This document shows, in pieces, positions 36,619-45,975 of a DNA stretch of 64,000 bases (positions are counted from its first letter, which is position 1; the number at the start of each line of letters is the position of its first letter). The notes under the pieces are model-generated. The model saw only the letters and a program-made list of their open reading frames with translations. It ran no database searches and was not told where the DNA came from. This DNA is from Arenibacter sp. F26102 (GTDB lineage Bacteria > Bacteroidota > Bacteroidia > Flavobacteriales > Flavobacteriaceae). The stretch covers positions 186,001 to 250,000 of the forward strand of contig NZ_JALKBC010000002.1 in NCBI RefSeq assembly GCF_023015865.1, written 5' to 3'. The position numbers and the translations under genes were made by a program.

Positions 36619-37782
36619 ATGAAAAAAATCCTTAGATACACTTTGGCCATTGTGCTATTCCTTTATTTCTTAACAACCCTTGTCGTTTCTCCTATTTTGG
36701 ACGGGCAGATGAACCTTGTGGAATACAACGGCCCAAGAGAACTCGGGACCGAAGCAAAGAAACTGTACAATTCTCTTAATTTTATTGCCGATCTGCACTG
36801 TGATGCCCTTCTGTGGAATCGTGACCTGACCAAACGACTGGATTATGCCCATTTGGATTTTCCGAGAATGCAGGACGCTAAAATGAGTTTACAGGCATTT
36901 ACCATAGTTACCAAATCTCCTAAAGGACAGAATTTCAACCAAAATAGCGCAGATGCGTTCGATAAAATTACAATGTTGAATTTTGTGCAGGGTCGGTTGC
37001 CGGACAAATGGTTTAGTCTTTACAAGCGAGCTGTTTATCAGGCAAGAGCATTACATGACTATCCAAAAAAGTACGACGGTAAGTTTATATTGGTAAAATC
37101 GGCCCAAGATTTGAAACATTTGATAGATTTAAAGAAAGTAGATCCTATGGTTATTGGCGGTTTTTTGGGTGTTGAAGGAGCGCATTGCCTGGAAGGGGAA
37201 TTGGATAATCTACAAAATCTTTACTACGAAGGGGTCAGGATGATGGCTCCTACCCACTTTTTTGACAATGAACTTGGTGGTTCTGCCCACGGCATGTCAG
37301 GGGAGGGGCTTACCGATTTTGGCAGGGAGGTAATTAATAAGATGGATCAATTGGGAATAATAATCGATGTGGCACATGTGTCGCAAAAAATGATCGATGA
37401 TATTTTGGATCTAACTATAAGACCTGTTTTGGTGTCCCATACAGGTGTAAAGGGAACCAAGGATAGTCCCAGAAATATATCGGATCACCATATAAAGAGA
37501 ATAGCTGCCTCAGGGGGGCTAATAGGTATAGGGTTTTTTAAGGGAGCCATAAAAGGGGAAATTAAACATATTGCGGAGGCTATGAAATATGTACGGGATT
37601 TGGTGGGTGTTGACCATGTGGCGCTAGGTTCCGATTTTGACGGTGCGGCAACCACGCCAATAGATGTAACCGGCCTGCCTTTTTTGGTTCAGGAATTAAT
37701 GAACCAAGGGTTTTCGGAAAATGAGATCAGAGCCATTATGGGCGAGAATGTTAAGCGATTTCTGCTGGAGCAATTGCCATAG
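36619..37782 (+). CDS. Membrane dipeptidase, peptidase family M19
   Basis: This 387-residue renal-dipeptidase-type metallopeptidase hydrolyses dipeptides with a binuclear zinc site. An N-terminal TM/signal anchor (YTLAIVLFLYFLTTLVVSPI) places it in the periplasm or on the membrane. Zinc-ligand motifs are ADLHCDALLW (HxD), GGFLGVEGAHCLEG (bridging Glu), IIDVAHVS and RPVLVSHTG, with GSDFDGA near the C-terminus. The gene stands alone and is preceded by the 40-bp palindrome. Confidence 0.93.
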   Translation: MKKILRYTLAIVLFLYFLTTLVVSPILDGQMNLVEYNGPRELGTEAKKLYNSLNFIADLHCDALLWNRDLTKRLDYAHLDFPRMQDAKMSLQAFTIVTKSPKGQNFNQNSADAFDKITMLNFVQGRLPDKWFSLYKRAVYQARALHDYPKKYDGKFILVKSAQDLKHLIDLKKVDPMVIGGFLGVEGAHCLEGELDNLQNLYYEGVRMMAPTHFFDNELGGSAHGMSGEGLTDFGREVINKMDQLGIIIDVAHVSQKMIDDILDLTIRPVLVSHTGVKGTKDSPRNISDHHIKRIAASGGLIGIGFFKGAIKGEIKHIAEAMKYVRDLVGVDHVALGSDFDGAATTPIDVTGLPFLVQELMNQGFSENEIRAIMGENVKRFLLEQLP

Positions 37783-37944
37783 AATAGGGCTAATTATAAT
37801 AAAATCCACATTAAAAGATGCAATTTCGGCCACTACAACTTTGTCTTTTGAATCTTTTATATATCTTCGGTTATTGGGAAAATTATAAATAATATGCACC
37901 ATGATACATCCTACCTCGGGGGAGTGCAAAAAATAAATTAAGAA

Positions 37945-39132
37945 ATGATAATAGAGCCTAGAACACGCGGATTTATTTGCCTGACTTCACATCCTAAAGG
38001 GTGCGAACAAAATGTTATAGATCAAATTGAATATGTTAAGTCCAAAGGGACCATAGATGGAGCAAAAAAAGTTTTAGTAATAGGGGCCTCAACAGGTTTT
38101 GGATTGGCCTCAAGGATTACAAGTGCCTTTGGTTCCGGGGCCTCTACCATAGGAGTATTTTTTGAAAAACCACCTTCAGAAGGACGTCCGGCTTCACCAG
38201 GATGGTACAATAGTGCAGCCTTTGAAAAAGAGGCAAATAAGGCAGGTCTTTACGCAAAAAGCATTAACGGGGACGCCTTTTCCAATGAAATTAAAAAACA
38301 AACCCTAGATCTGATCAAAGCTGATTTAGGTCAAATAGATATGGTTATCTATAGTTTGGCTTCTCCGGTAAGGACACATCCAGATACTGGAGTAAAATAT
38401 AAATCGGTTTTAAAACCAATCGGTGGCAAATTTCAAAATAAAACGGTCGACTTTCATACAGGAGTTGTATCGGAGGTGTCCATTGAACCTGCTCAAGGGG
38501 AGGATATAGAGAATACGGTAGCGGTTATGGGAGGTGAAGATTGGAAAATGTGGATCGATGCCTTAAAAAAGGAAGGATTGCTTTCTGAAGGATTTACAAC
38601 CATAGCCTACTCTTATATAGGGCCATCACTTACCGAAGCTGTGTATAGAAAAGGAACCATTGGTCGTGCCAAGGATCATTTGGAATCTACTGCTTTTGCC
38701 ATAACCGACAGTTTAAAACCATTAAATGGCAATGCTTATGTATCCGTGAACAAGGCATTGGTTACCCAAGCTAGTTCTGCCATTCCGGTTATTCCATTAT
38801 ATATCTCCCTATTGTACAAAGTAATGAAGGAGGAGGGAATACATGAAGGATGTATTGAGCAGATTCAACGCTTGTTCCAAGATCGTTTGTATGCAGCTAA
38901 TATGCCCACAGATGATCAAGGGAGAATACGTATAGATGATTGGGAAATGAGAGAAGATGTACAGGCCAAGGTAGCTGAACTTTGGAAGGTGGCTACTACA
39001 GAATCCTTACCGAAGATCGGGGATCTTAAAGGTTATGAAAAAGATTTCTTCAATTTGTTTGGGTTTATGGTAGACGGAGTGGATTATGATATGGACGTGA
39101 ACGAAATGGTCGAAATTCCAGGGCTTCAATAA
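37945..39132 (+). CDS. fabV: Trans-2-enoyl-CoA/ACP reductase FabV
   Basis: FabV is the NADH-dependent enoyl reductase completing each fatty-acid elongation cycle, and is an alternative to FabI. The 395-residue protein begins IIEPRTRGFICLTSHPKGCE, has the nucleotide-binding GASTGFGLASRI, and carries SLASPVRTHPDTG and the active-site stretch IAYSYIGPSLTEAVYRKGTI. Its length of about 395 fits FabV and is far longer than FabI. The 162-bp upstream spacer shows no gene. Confidence 0.96.
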   Translation: MIIEPRTRGFICLTSHPKGCEQNVIDQIEYVKSKGTIDGAKKVLVIGASTGFGLASRITSAFGSGASTIGVFFEKPPSEGRPASPGWYNSAAFEKEANKAGLYAKSINGDAFSNEIKKQTLDLIKADLGQIDMVIYSLASPVRTHPDTGVKYKSVLKPIGGKFQNKTVDFHTGVVSEVSIEPAQGEDIENTVAVMGGEDWKMWIDALKKEGLLSEGFTTIAYSYIGPSLTEAVYRKGTIGRAKDHLESTAFAITDSLKPLNGNAYVSVNKALVTQASSAIPVIPLYISLLYKVMKEEGIHEGCIEQIQRLFQDRLYAANMPTDDQGRIRIDDWEMREDVQAKVAELWKVATTESLPKIGDLKGYEKDFFNLFGFMVDGVDYDMDVNEMVEIPGLQ

Positions 39133-39193
39133 ATAGGATGCTTTCAATACCACCTCGATTTATTCCTATAGGATTTAAGAAAACCATAATAAA

Positions 39194-40054
39194 ATGAAAA
39201 AGAACGTACTATTGCTATGGGCACTCATTTGTGCATTGCCAATTGCAGGACAGAGTGGAAAAGTATTCGACGCACTTACCATGAAGAGTGAAATTCTCAA
39301 AAGTGATAGGAAATTTGCTGTGTATTTACCGCCGGACTACGAAACTTCCAATAGGAGCTACCCAGTGCTTTATTTACTACATGGTGCTGGTGATGATCAA
39401 ACGGGTTGGGTGCAATTTGGAGAGGTGTTGCGTATTACCGACAACGCTATTAGAGAGGGAAAAGCTACTCCTATGATCATTATTATGCCGGATGCCAATA
39501 CCGGAACTAGGGGGTATTTCAATTCCATTAAAAGGGATTGGCGTTATGAAGATTTCTTTTTTGAGGAATTAATGCCATATGTCGAGAAGAAGTATCGCAT
39601 TAAGGGGGAGAAGCGCTTTAGGGCAATTGCCGGTCTTTCAATGGGAGGCGGTGGTTCGTTCATGTATGCCTTGCGCCATCCTGAATTGTTTTCGTCTGCT
39701 TGTCCGTTGAGTGCCTATATCGGTGCTCTAAGTTTGGACGATTTTAAACAACGGCTAAAAAGTAATAACGAGAATTATGAAGATAGCGTTGTTAGCACAT
39801 ATCACGAAAAACACAACGCACTGTCCTTGATTCAAACTTCATCGGTAGAGGACATGAAATCTGTTAGATGGTTTATAGATTGTGGTGATGACGATTTTCT
39901 TTATGAAGGGAATAGTTTGGTGCACATTGCAATGAAAAAGAAAGATGTACCGCATGAATATAGGGTAAGGGAAGGTCGCCATAGTTGGACCTACTGGAGG
40001 GAGTCCCTTCCCGTGGTTTTGGAGTTTGTCTCCGATGCCTTCCATCAGTATTGA
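39194..40054 (+). CDS. Secreted esterase-D/feruloyl-esterase-like alpha/beta hydrolase
   Basis: The 286-residue protein has a cleavable signal peptide (MKKNVLLLWALICALPIAGQ) and a putative esterase fold. Motifs are YPVLYLLHGAGDDQTGW (oxyanion region), the nucleophile elbow GLSMGGGGSF, DCGDDDFLYEGN (Asp region) and GRHSWTYWRESL (catalytic His). It resembles the esterase family often attached to carbohydrate esterases, acting outside the cytoplasm on acylated sugars or small esters. The true substrate is unknown. It follows fabV by 61 bp. Confidence 0.85.
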   Translation: MKKNVLLLWALICALPIAGQSGKVFDALTMKSEILKSDRKFAVYLPPDYETSNRSYPVLYLLHGAGDDQTGWVQFGEVLRITDNAIREGKATPMIIIMPDANTGTRGYFNSIKRDWRYEDFFFEELMPYVEKKYRIKGEKRFRAIAGLSMGGGGSFMYALRHPELFSSACPLSAYIGALSLDDFKQRLKSNNENYEDSVVSTYHEKHNALSLIQTSSVEDMKSVRWFIDCGDDDFLYEGNSLVHIAMKKKDVPHEYRVREGRHSWTYWRESLPVVLEFVSDAFHQY

Positions 40055-40125
40055 GCAATAAATAACGTGAATTCAATTGATTTTTAATTGTTAATGAGTT
40101 GTTTAGTGTAATGTTGTCCGGTCCA

Positions 40126-40210
40126 GCCTGCCTTGCCGCCAGGCAGGCGCAGTCGAGACCTCATTTTAAAGCTGTAATTGTCAATAACCTCTCGACTGCG
40201 CTCGAGGAGA
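40126..40210. repeat. Composite palindromic intergenic repeat
   Basis: Two inverted repeats are nested in the 268-bp spacer between the esterase and aldo/keto reductase genes. GCCTGCC / GGCAGGC forms one hairpin (40126-40148). GCGCAGTCGAGA (40147-40158) pairs with TCTCGACTGCGC (40190-40201), and that copy continues CTCGAGGAGA. The CTCGACTGCGCTCGAG core resembles a GC-rich repeat I recall as scattered in flavobacterial genomes. Copy number cannot be seen from one window. Confidence 0.7.
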
Positions 40211-40322
40211 CAGAAACATTAGCTTTAATCAATTGGTATTTAGTTGTTTGCGTTTAATTTTAGATCGAACTCACCTTAACTAGTATCCAGGATTTCTGGG
40301 AGCAAGAAAGTAAAGAAGAAAT

Positions 40323-41294
40323 ATGATTTTTAGAAAATTTGGTAAGACCCATTGGGAGGTAAGTGAAATAGGATATGGAATGTGGGGCATGGGCGGATGG
40401 ACAGAGTCCGACGATTTATTGTCTGCCAAATCGTTAGATCTGGCCGTGGAAAACGGTGTTAATTTTTTTGATACTGCATGGGCTTACGGGCATGGACACA
40501 GTGAAAAATTATTGGGTGATCTATTGCGCAGGTATCCCGATAAAAAGCTTTTTACTGCCAGCAAGATTCCAGCGAAAAATTTTAAATGGCCGGCAAAACC
40601 GGAATATAGTTTGGAGGAATCCTATCCTACTTCCCATATTCTAGAGTATACGGAAAAGACCCTTAAGAATTTAGGGGCGGACCAAATAGATTTGATGCAA
40701 TTCCATACTTGGGACGACAGTTGGTCCGATCGAGAGGAATGGCAAAGAGCGGTGGAAGATTTAAAAACGTCCGGAAAGGTTGTTGCCATGGGTATCAGTG
40801 TAAACCGTTGGGAGCCAGAAAATGGGATTATGGCTCTTAAGACCGGAATGTTCGATGCAGTGCAGGTGATTTACAATATTTTTGACCAAGCTCCCGAGGA
40901 CATTCTTTTTCCCTTATGTGAAGAGTTAAATATCGCTGTTATTGCAAGGGTTCCTTTTGATGAAGGTACCTTGACCGGTAATATTACCAAGGAGACTACT
41001 TTCCCTGAAGGGGATTGGAGGGGGACGTATTTTGTTCCCGAGAATTTAATTGCGAGTGCAGAAAGGGCAGACCTGCTGAGGCCATTGGTTCCGGAAGGAA
41101 TGACCATGGCAGAAATGGCTTTGCGCTTTATTACAATGAACAAAACGGTAAGTACCATTATCCCTGGAATGCGCAAGGAAAAAAATGTTCTAATGAATAC
41201 GGCATTGAGTGATGGTAAAGGCTTGTCCAAAGAGTTATATCAGGAATTGAAAGGCCACAGATGGGATAGGAAGCCCACTTCATGGTCGCAGTAA
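40323..41294 (+). CDS. Aldo/keto reductase
   Basis: A 323-residue (beta/alpha)8 NAD(P)H-dependent oxidoreductase. The catalytic tetrad is visible: Asp and Tyr in FFDTAWAYGHGHSEKLLG, Lys in FTASKIPAKN, His in DLMQFHTWDD. Cofactor-binding GMRKEKNV lies near the C-terminus. The next gene, a sugar-isomerase-like protein, starts 15 bp downstream, so the two are co-transcribed and probably act on the same sugar or polyol. Substrate is unknown. Confidence 0.92.
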   Translation: MIFRKFGKTHWEVSEIGYGMWGMGGWTESDDLLSAKSLDLAVENGVNFFDTAWAYGHGHSEKLLGDLLRRYPDKKLFTASKIPAKNFKWPAKPEYSLEESYPTSHILEYTEKTLKNLGADQIDLMQFHTWDDSWSDREEWQRAVEDLKTSGKVVAMGISVNRWEPENGIMALKTGMFDAVQVIYNIFDQAPEDILFPLCEELNIAVIARVPFDEGTLTGNITKETTFPEGDWRGTYFVPENLIASAERADLLRPLVPEGMTMAEMALRFITMNKTVSTIIPGMRKEKNVLMNTALSDGKGLSKELYQELKGHRWDRKPTSWSQ

Positions 41295-41309
41295 TAAAAG
41301 AATAAATAT

Positions 41310-42146
41310 ATGACAACCAGAAAAGATTTTTTAGTTCAGTCGGGAATGTTGGCAGCGGGGGTGGTATTGTTGCCATCGTTTACTTTGCCTTATAAGAATC
41401 CGAAAAAGAATTTAGGGGTTCAGTTGTACACCTTTCGCAAAGAAATGACCGAAGATGCTGTTGGAACTTTAAAGAAAATAGCGGGACTGGGAATTAAGCA
41501 AATTGAATCGGCTAGAAGCCCAAAAGGACTTTATTACGGTCTAAAGCCCAAAGAAATGAAAGATGTTTGCAGCGATTTTGGCATGACCCTTAGGAGTGGT
41601 CACGTTGCCTTGGACGAACATTGGCAAAACACCATGGATCAAGCCGCTGAATCAGGTCAGGAATATTTAATTTGTTCTTCCATGCCCACTGAGGGGCAAA
41701 CCGCGGATAATTACAAGTCGGTTGCAGAGGCCTTTAATAAGGCCGGGGAAGAATGTAAGGCTAGAAATATAAAATTTGGATACCACAACCACGAATATGA
41801 ATTTGAATCCGAAAATGGGGAGGTATTCTACGATATTTTATTGAACAATACACAACCGGACCTTGTACATATGGAACTTGATCTGGGATGGGTAGTCGTG
41901 GCAGGAAAAGATCCCTTGGACTATTTTAAACGCTATAAGGGAAGATTTCCTTTATGGCATTTAAAGGATATGGATATGGTAAAAAAGGAAAGCACCGAGT
42001 TTGGAAAAGGAGGGTTGAATATTGCCCAAATGCTGGAGTATAAAAAGGAGTCTGGATTAAAATATATTTTTATAGAGCAAGAGGAGTACGCTAGTACGCC
42101 ATTTGAGAGTATGGCGCATAATATGAAGTTTATGAAAAATCTATAG
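41310..42146 (+). CDS. Sugar phosphate isomerase/epimerase-like TIM-barrel protein, exported
   Basis: A 278-residue AP-endonuclease-2/xylose-isomerase-like TIM barrel. The N-terminus TTRKDFLVQSGMLAAGVVLL resembles a Tat-type signal, so the protein is probably exported. Metal-binding blocks include KFGYHNHEYEF, MELDLGWVVVAGKDP, WHLKDMD and IFIEQEEY, placing Glu, Asp and His residues at the barrel mouth. With the preceding aldo/keto reductase it forms a two-gene sugar-modifying unit. Similar proteins accompany Gfo/Idh and DUF1080 proteins in Bacteroidota, which here lie 15-20 kb away. Confidence 0.88.
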   Translation: MTTRKDFLVQSGMLAAGVVLLPSFTLPYKNPKKNLGVQLYTFRKEMTEDAVGTLKKIAGLGIKQIESARSPKGLYYGLKPKEMKDVCSDFGMTLRSGHVALDEHWQNTMDQAAESGQEYLICSSMPTEGQTADNYKSVAEAFNKAGEECKARNIKFGYHNHEYEFESENGEVFYDILLNNTQPDLVHMELDLGWVVVAGKDPLDYFKRYKGRFPLWHLKDMDMVKKESTEFGKGGLNIAQMLEYKKESGLKYIFIEQEEYASTPFESMAHNMKFMKNL

Positions 42147-42207
42147 CTTTATAAGCTTCTCTTTGTTCGATAAATAACGGAATAAAATGTTATGGACTGT
42201 GGGATGG

Positions 42208-42633
42208 TTATTTGGCAAATAACTGTCCCATATCTTTAAAGGCTTTGAATTCCAGTGCATTTCCGGCCGGATCCAAAAAGAACATGGTGGCCTGTTCACC
42301 AATCTCTCCCTTAAATCGGATATAGGGCTCTATAACAAAGTTGACCCCTTTGCCAATAAGTTCCTCAGAAAAGGATTTAAAGGTATCCCACGGTAGTACT
42401 ACTCCGTAATGTGGTACGGGTACATTTTTGCCATCTACTGGATTAACGTGTAATTCTTCGTCTTTGGCTTTTGGTTTGTAATGTATTACCAATTGGTGGC
42501 CAAATAGATTAAAATCTACCCAATGGTCACTGCTTCTTCCTTCTTCGCAATTTAATATCTCCCTGTAAAAGGCACGGCATTCTACTAGATTATGTACCGG
42601 TATGGCAATATGAAAGGGTGTTATTTCTGACAT
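42208..42633 (-). CDS. VOC-family (glyoxalase-like) protein
   Basis: The 141-residue protein has the paired beta-alpha-beta-beta-beta modules of the vicinal-oxygen-chelate fold: [20 protein letters not shown] in the first half, [14 protein letters not shown] in the second and [15 protein letters not shown] at the end. His/Glu positions suit a metal site. Members include glyoxalases, dioxygenases and resistance proteins, and the reaction cannot be assigned. It is convergent with the sugar isomerase gene. Confidence 0.88.
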   Translation of the reverse strand: MSEITPFHIAIPVHNLVECRAFYREILNCEEGRSSDHWVDFNLFGHQLVIHYKPKAKDEELHVNPVDGKNVPVPHYGVVLPWDTFKSFSEELIGKGVNFVIEPYIRFKGEIGEQATMFFLDPAGNALEFKAFKDMGQLFAK

Positions 42634-42737
42634 AGATCAAAGTATTTCGTTTTCAGAGACGGACCTAAGTCCCATTGCCTAAAAATAAGCAATATTAAAG
42701 AAGTAAACATCCCTTGACCTGGAAATGGCCCAAAATT

Positions 42738-43577
42738 TTAAGTCTTTAAAAAATCTACTATCTGTAAGTTGAGGTCTTCTTGTTGTAAGGAATGGCCAAG
42801 CCCCTGGGTTTTTATCAGTCTGCTGTTTTTCCAGTTTTTGTGCAGCCGTTCCGAAGCGCTAAAGGGAGTTATGGAATCCCATTCATCATGTATGATCAAT
42901 CCTTTTTGGGTGATAGATTTTGCAAACTTGGGCGTGGAAATATCGTTAATTCGAAAATTGTGATGCTCGTAAAGATGTTGGTCTAAACCCTTTAGAACCT
43001 TATTGTTGAATTTAAGCAGATTCTGGTAATGGGCCATTAATTCGGACAGTTCTGCTGGGGCCCCGAGGGTCACTATTTTTTCGATGGAAGTATTTGGATT
43101 TTGATATTGATGGTGGAGTGTGGCAAGCCCGCCCATAGAATGCCCAATTATATATTTGGGTTGGTACATGTCTATAAGATGGCGGGCACTTTCGGCATAG
43201 GTGACAACATTCAAGTTTTTCCCTTCGGAATATCCATGGCCTGGAGCATCGAAGGCAATGATATTAAATTCCCTTTGCTGTAATTTTTCAATGAGATTCC
43301 TCCACCTAAAGGCATTGCTTTCCCATCCGTGTAACAACAGGACGGTTTCCTGTGTCCCGGGCCATTGATAGGTCTGTAGGCTAGTACTGTTTGCCAATAT
43401 CCTTTCGCCTAGGAACTTTTGTAGATATTCCTCCTGTTCCGGTAAAACCCTACCTTTTCTTGGGGTACTAAAAAGTTTAAAGGCCTTTTGGCCCACTTCC
43501 TTTTCAGAGAATAGGGCTATGGAATTAAAGTAGGCACCATAAGATAGTGCTAGAATATGGTATAATAATTTTTGCAC
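42738..43577 (-). CDS. Alpha/beta hydrolase
   Basis: A 279-residue serine hydrolase starting with GTG. It has LLHGWESNAFRWRNLIEKL (oxyanion HG motif), the nucleophile elbow IIGHSMGGLAT, a late acid-containing strand (IIHDEWDSITPFSAS) and the terminal His in TQGLGHSLQQED. The hydrophobic N-terminus (LLYHILALSYGAYFNSIALF) could anchor it to the membrane. It follows the small lipoprotein gene by 13 bp, so both probably share a transcript. Substrate is unknown. Confidence 0.88.
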   Translation of the reverse strand: MQKLLYHILALSYGAYFNSIALFSEKEVGQKAFKLFSTPRKGRVLPEQEEYLQKFLGERILANSTSLQTYQWPGTQETVLLLHGWESNAFRWRNLIEKLQQREFNIIAFDAPGHGYSEGKNLNVVTYAESARHLIDMYQPKYIIGHSMGGLATLHHQYQNPNTSIEKIVTLGAPAELSELMAHYQNLLKFNNKVLKGLDQHLYEHHNFRINDISTPKFAKSITQKGLIIHDEWDSITPFSASERLHKNWKNSRLIKTQGLGHSLQQEDLNLQIVDFLKT

Positions 43578-43590
43578 AAGATAGTTTTAG

Positions 43591-44139
43591 CTAGTCCCAG
43601 CCCACCATCATGTATTTTATTTTGGCATTATCAGGAATCTGAACAGCTTCAATATTGGCGCTGGCTCCATATTGTAAATTGCTCGGAAGTTCTGTTTTTG
43701 CAATAGTAAAATAGGCGTCGGAGTCTTTTAGGAATATAACTATATTATTAAGGGCTGAAGTTATTTTTTTAATGGTGTGCTTTTCTTCAATATCCTTAAA
43801 TGTACTGTTGAGTCCAACTCCTTTTTCGGTAACATACCTAGGGTCATAAATACGTATGATCCCAATTTTTGGAATACTATCTGTATTCGGAGTAAGGGTC
43901 AGCAATTGTTTGCCTCCTTTTTCATAGATATTGATTTTTTTTACAGCTGCCCCAATTCTGGTCATAGTGGTATCCCTAACTATGGAATCAGCGGCAAATA
44001 TGGTTTCAAGTTCTTCAATGGTGTTGGATTTTTGCAATTTGCCTACTTGGTCTTTGGCAATGACAAAATCTGTATTGGTGTTACATTGAATAAATAGTAG
44101 TGACGTTAATGCCACGGTAAAAATCGATTTTCTTATCAT
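43591..44139 (-). CDS. Lipoprotein of unknown function
   Basis: A 182-residue protein with a lipoprotein signal (FTVALTSLLFIQC, Cys19) and a mature domain dominated by predicted beta-strands (KKINIYEKGGKQLLTLTP, IGIIRIYDPRYVTEKGVGLN). GLNSTFKDIEEKHTIKKI is a short helical element. I do not recognise a family. It is the first gene before the alpha/beta hydrolase on the minus strand (13-bp gap). Confidence 0.75.
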   Translation of the reverse strand: MIRKSIFTVALTSLLFIQCNTNTDFVIAKDQVGKLQKSNTIEELETIFAADSIVRDTTMTRIGAAVKKINIYEKGGKQLLTLTPNTDSIPKIGIIRIYDPRYVTEKGVGLNSTFKDIEEKHTIKKITSALNNIVIFLKDSDAYFTIAKTELPSNLQYGASANIEAVQIPDNAKIKYMMVGWD

Positions 44140-44204
44140 CTGTTGTAGAAAGGAATACTTTATTAATTAGTTCTTGTTTATTTATAATATATATCTGGAA
44201 TAGA

Positions 44205-45719
44205 TCAGCGCATCATCTTTTTTAGCACCCCTAAAACTCCCCTTATAAAAGTAGCACTGGTCAATACTTTTATCACCGGATTTTGGCGAGTACTTGCTCT
44301 TCTGGTCGTTGATCTTTTGGATCTACTGCTCGAGGTAGATTTTTCTTCTTCTGCTAGTTTTTCTGCCCGTTCGATCTTTACGTTAAGTAGCTCATAGGCA
44401 CTTTCCCGGTCTATGGTTTCGTTGTATTTTCCAACCAATTTAGATCTGTCAATTACCTCTTTAAGCTCACTATTGGTAAGAATATCCATACGGCTCATTG
44501 GAGCCCTAAGCATTGTAGCTGCCAAAGGTGTTGGTCTTCCCTTTTCATCAAGGGCGGAGATTAGGGCCTCTCCAATTCCTAGGGAGGTTAAGACTTCCTT
44601 GGTGTCATAATATTCTGAAATAGGGTAATTTTCGGCGGTAAGCTTTATGGCTTTTCTATCTTTTGCCGTAAATGCCCGTAAGGCATGCTGCACCTTTAAC
44701 CCCAATTGGGATAGAACGGCATCAGGAACATCGGTCGGGTTTTGAGTCACAAAATACACCCCTATACCTTTAGATCGTATTAATTTTACAATGTTCTCTA
44801 TTTGATTTAGAAGGGCTTTTGACGCCTCGTTGAAAATGAGGTGTGCCTCATCTATAAAAAGGACCAATTCCGGTCTTCCGGTATCACCTTGCTCAGGGAA
44901 GGTATCGTAAATTTCTGCCAATAGACTCAACATAAAAGTTGAGAATAATTTAGGTCTGTCCTGTATATCAGTTAAGCGAAGTATGTTGATATAACCCCTG
45001 CCATTTTCGTCAATACGGGTAAGGTCCTCTACATCAAAAGATTTTTCACCAAAGAACAATTCGGCTCCTTGCTGTTCCAGTTCTATTATTTTTCTTAGAA
45101 TAGTTCCTGTAGAACTGGTAGAGATACGGCCATAGGCATCGGAGAATTCCTTTTTGCCCTCTCCGGTAGCATATTGTAGTACTTTTTTAAAGTCTTTTAG
45201 GTCTAGCAGCGGAAGCTTATTGTCATCACAATATTTAAAAACTACGGCTACAATACCCTCTTGTGTAACTGAAAGATCTAAAATTCGGCTTAAGAGAACT
45301 GGTCCAAATTCTGAAACTGTGGCACGTAATTTTACACCATCCTGCTCGGAGAGGGAGAGTATTTCTACAGGAAAAGCCGAAGGTGCAAAAGGCAGACCAA
45401 TTTTTGCGTGACGTTCATCAATTTTTGGGTGCCCAGGACTGGGTTGTGCCAGGCCACTTAAATCCCCTTTAAGATCCATTAGCAATACCGGAATTCCTTT
45501 ATCCGATAAATTTTCTGCTATTATCTGTAATGTTTTTGTCTTTCCGGTACCGGTTGCCCCAGCAATGAGACCATGGCGGTTAAGGGTCTTTAACGGGATT
45601 TTTACATGTGCATTGGTTATGGTCTCCCCATTTAGCATGGCCGCTCCCATAGTAATAAAGTCCCCTTTTGTGGTATATCCTTCCTCTATATGAGCAAAGA
45701 ATTTGTCTTTGATGTCCAT
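44205..45719 (-). CDS. HerA-like ATPase (DUF853 helicase family)
   Basis: The chosen start is the ATG at 45717-45719 (MDIKDKFFAHIEEGY), giving 504 residues. A start 13 codons upstream has no family support. The protein has a Walker A motif GATGTGKTKT, Walker B ELVLFIDEAHLIFNEA, and the sensor region GVYFVTQNPTDVPDAVLSQLG of the HerA/FtsK-like DUF853 group. The C-terminal tail is basic and Ser/Arg-rich (STSSSRSKRSTTRRAS). These P-loop ATPases are usually soluble and of unclear role. No NurA-type nuclease is adjacent. Confidence 0.9.
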   Translation of the reverse strand: MDIKDKFFAHIEEGYTTKGDFITMGAAMLNGETITNAHVKIPLKTLNRHGLIAGATGTGKTKTLQIIAENLSDKGIPVLLMDLKGDLSGLAQPSPGHPKIDERHAKIGLPFAPSAFPVEILSLSEQDGVKLRATVSEFGPVLLSRILDLSVTQEGIVAVVFKYCDDNKLPLLDLKDFKKVLQYATGEGKKEFSDAYGRISTSSTGTILRKIIELEQQGAELFFGEKSFDVEDLTRIDENGRGYINILRLTDIQDRPKLFSTFMLSLLAEIYDTFPEQGDTGRPELVLFIDEAHLIFNEASKALLNQIENIVKLIRSKGIGVYFVTQNPTDVPDAVLSQLGLKVQHALRAFTAKDRKAIKLTAENYPISEYYDTKEVLTSLGIGEALISALDEKGRPTPLAATMLRAPMSRMDILTNSELKEVIDRSKLVGKYNETIDRESAYELLNVKIERAEKLAEEEKSTSSSRSKRSTTRRASTRQNPVIKVLTSATFIRGVLGVLKKMMR

Positions 45720-45975
45720 TGGGCTAATTTTTGATAAAAATAGGCTAATTTTAGTCAAAAGAAAAGTTGTGGATTTTGAAGTTATCCCTATAACTTCAAA
45801 ATGTAGGGTGCATAATAAAGATTCTGGGTAAGAAACAATTGTAACAGGTTTGTTGATATTCCACGAAAATTTCTTTGTCGTAATTTCTATGACGTTTATT
45901 TGATATTTTATTGAATTTGGTATATTATTCCTATTTTAAACGTATTTTCAAACGCCCAAATTAAATAGAAACTGA

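Noticed and set aside
40126-40210. Repeat cluster considered as a CRISPR array
   Set aside because: Only two nested inverted repeats, no regular direct repeats or spacers, and no cas genes.
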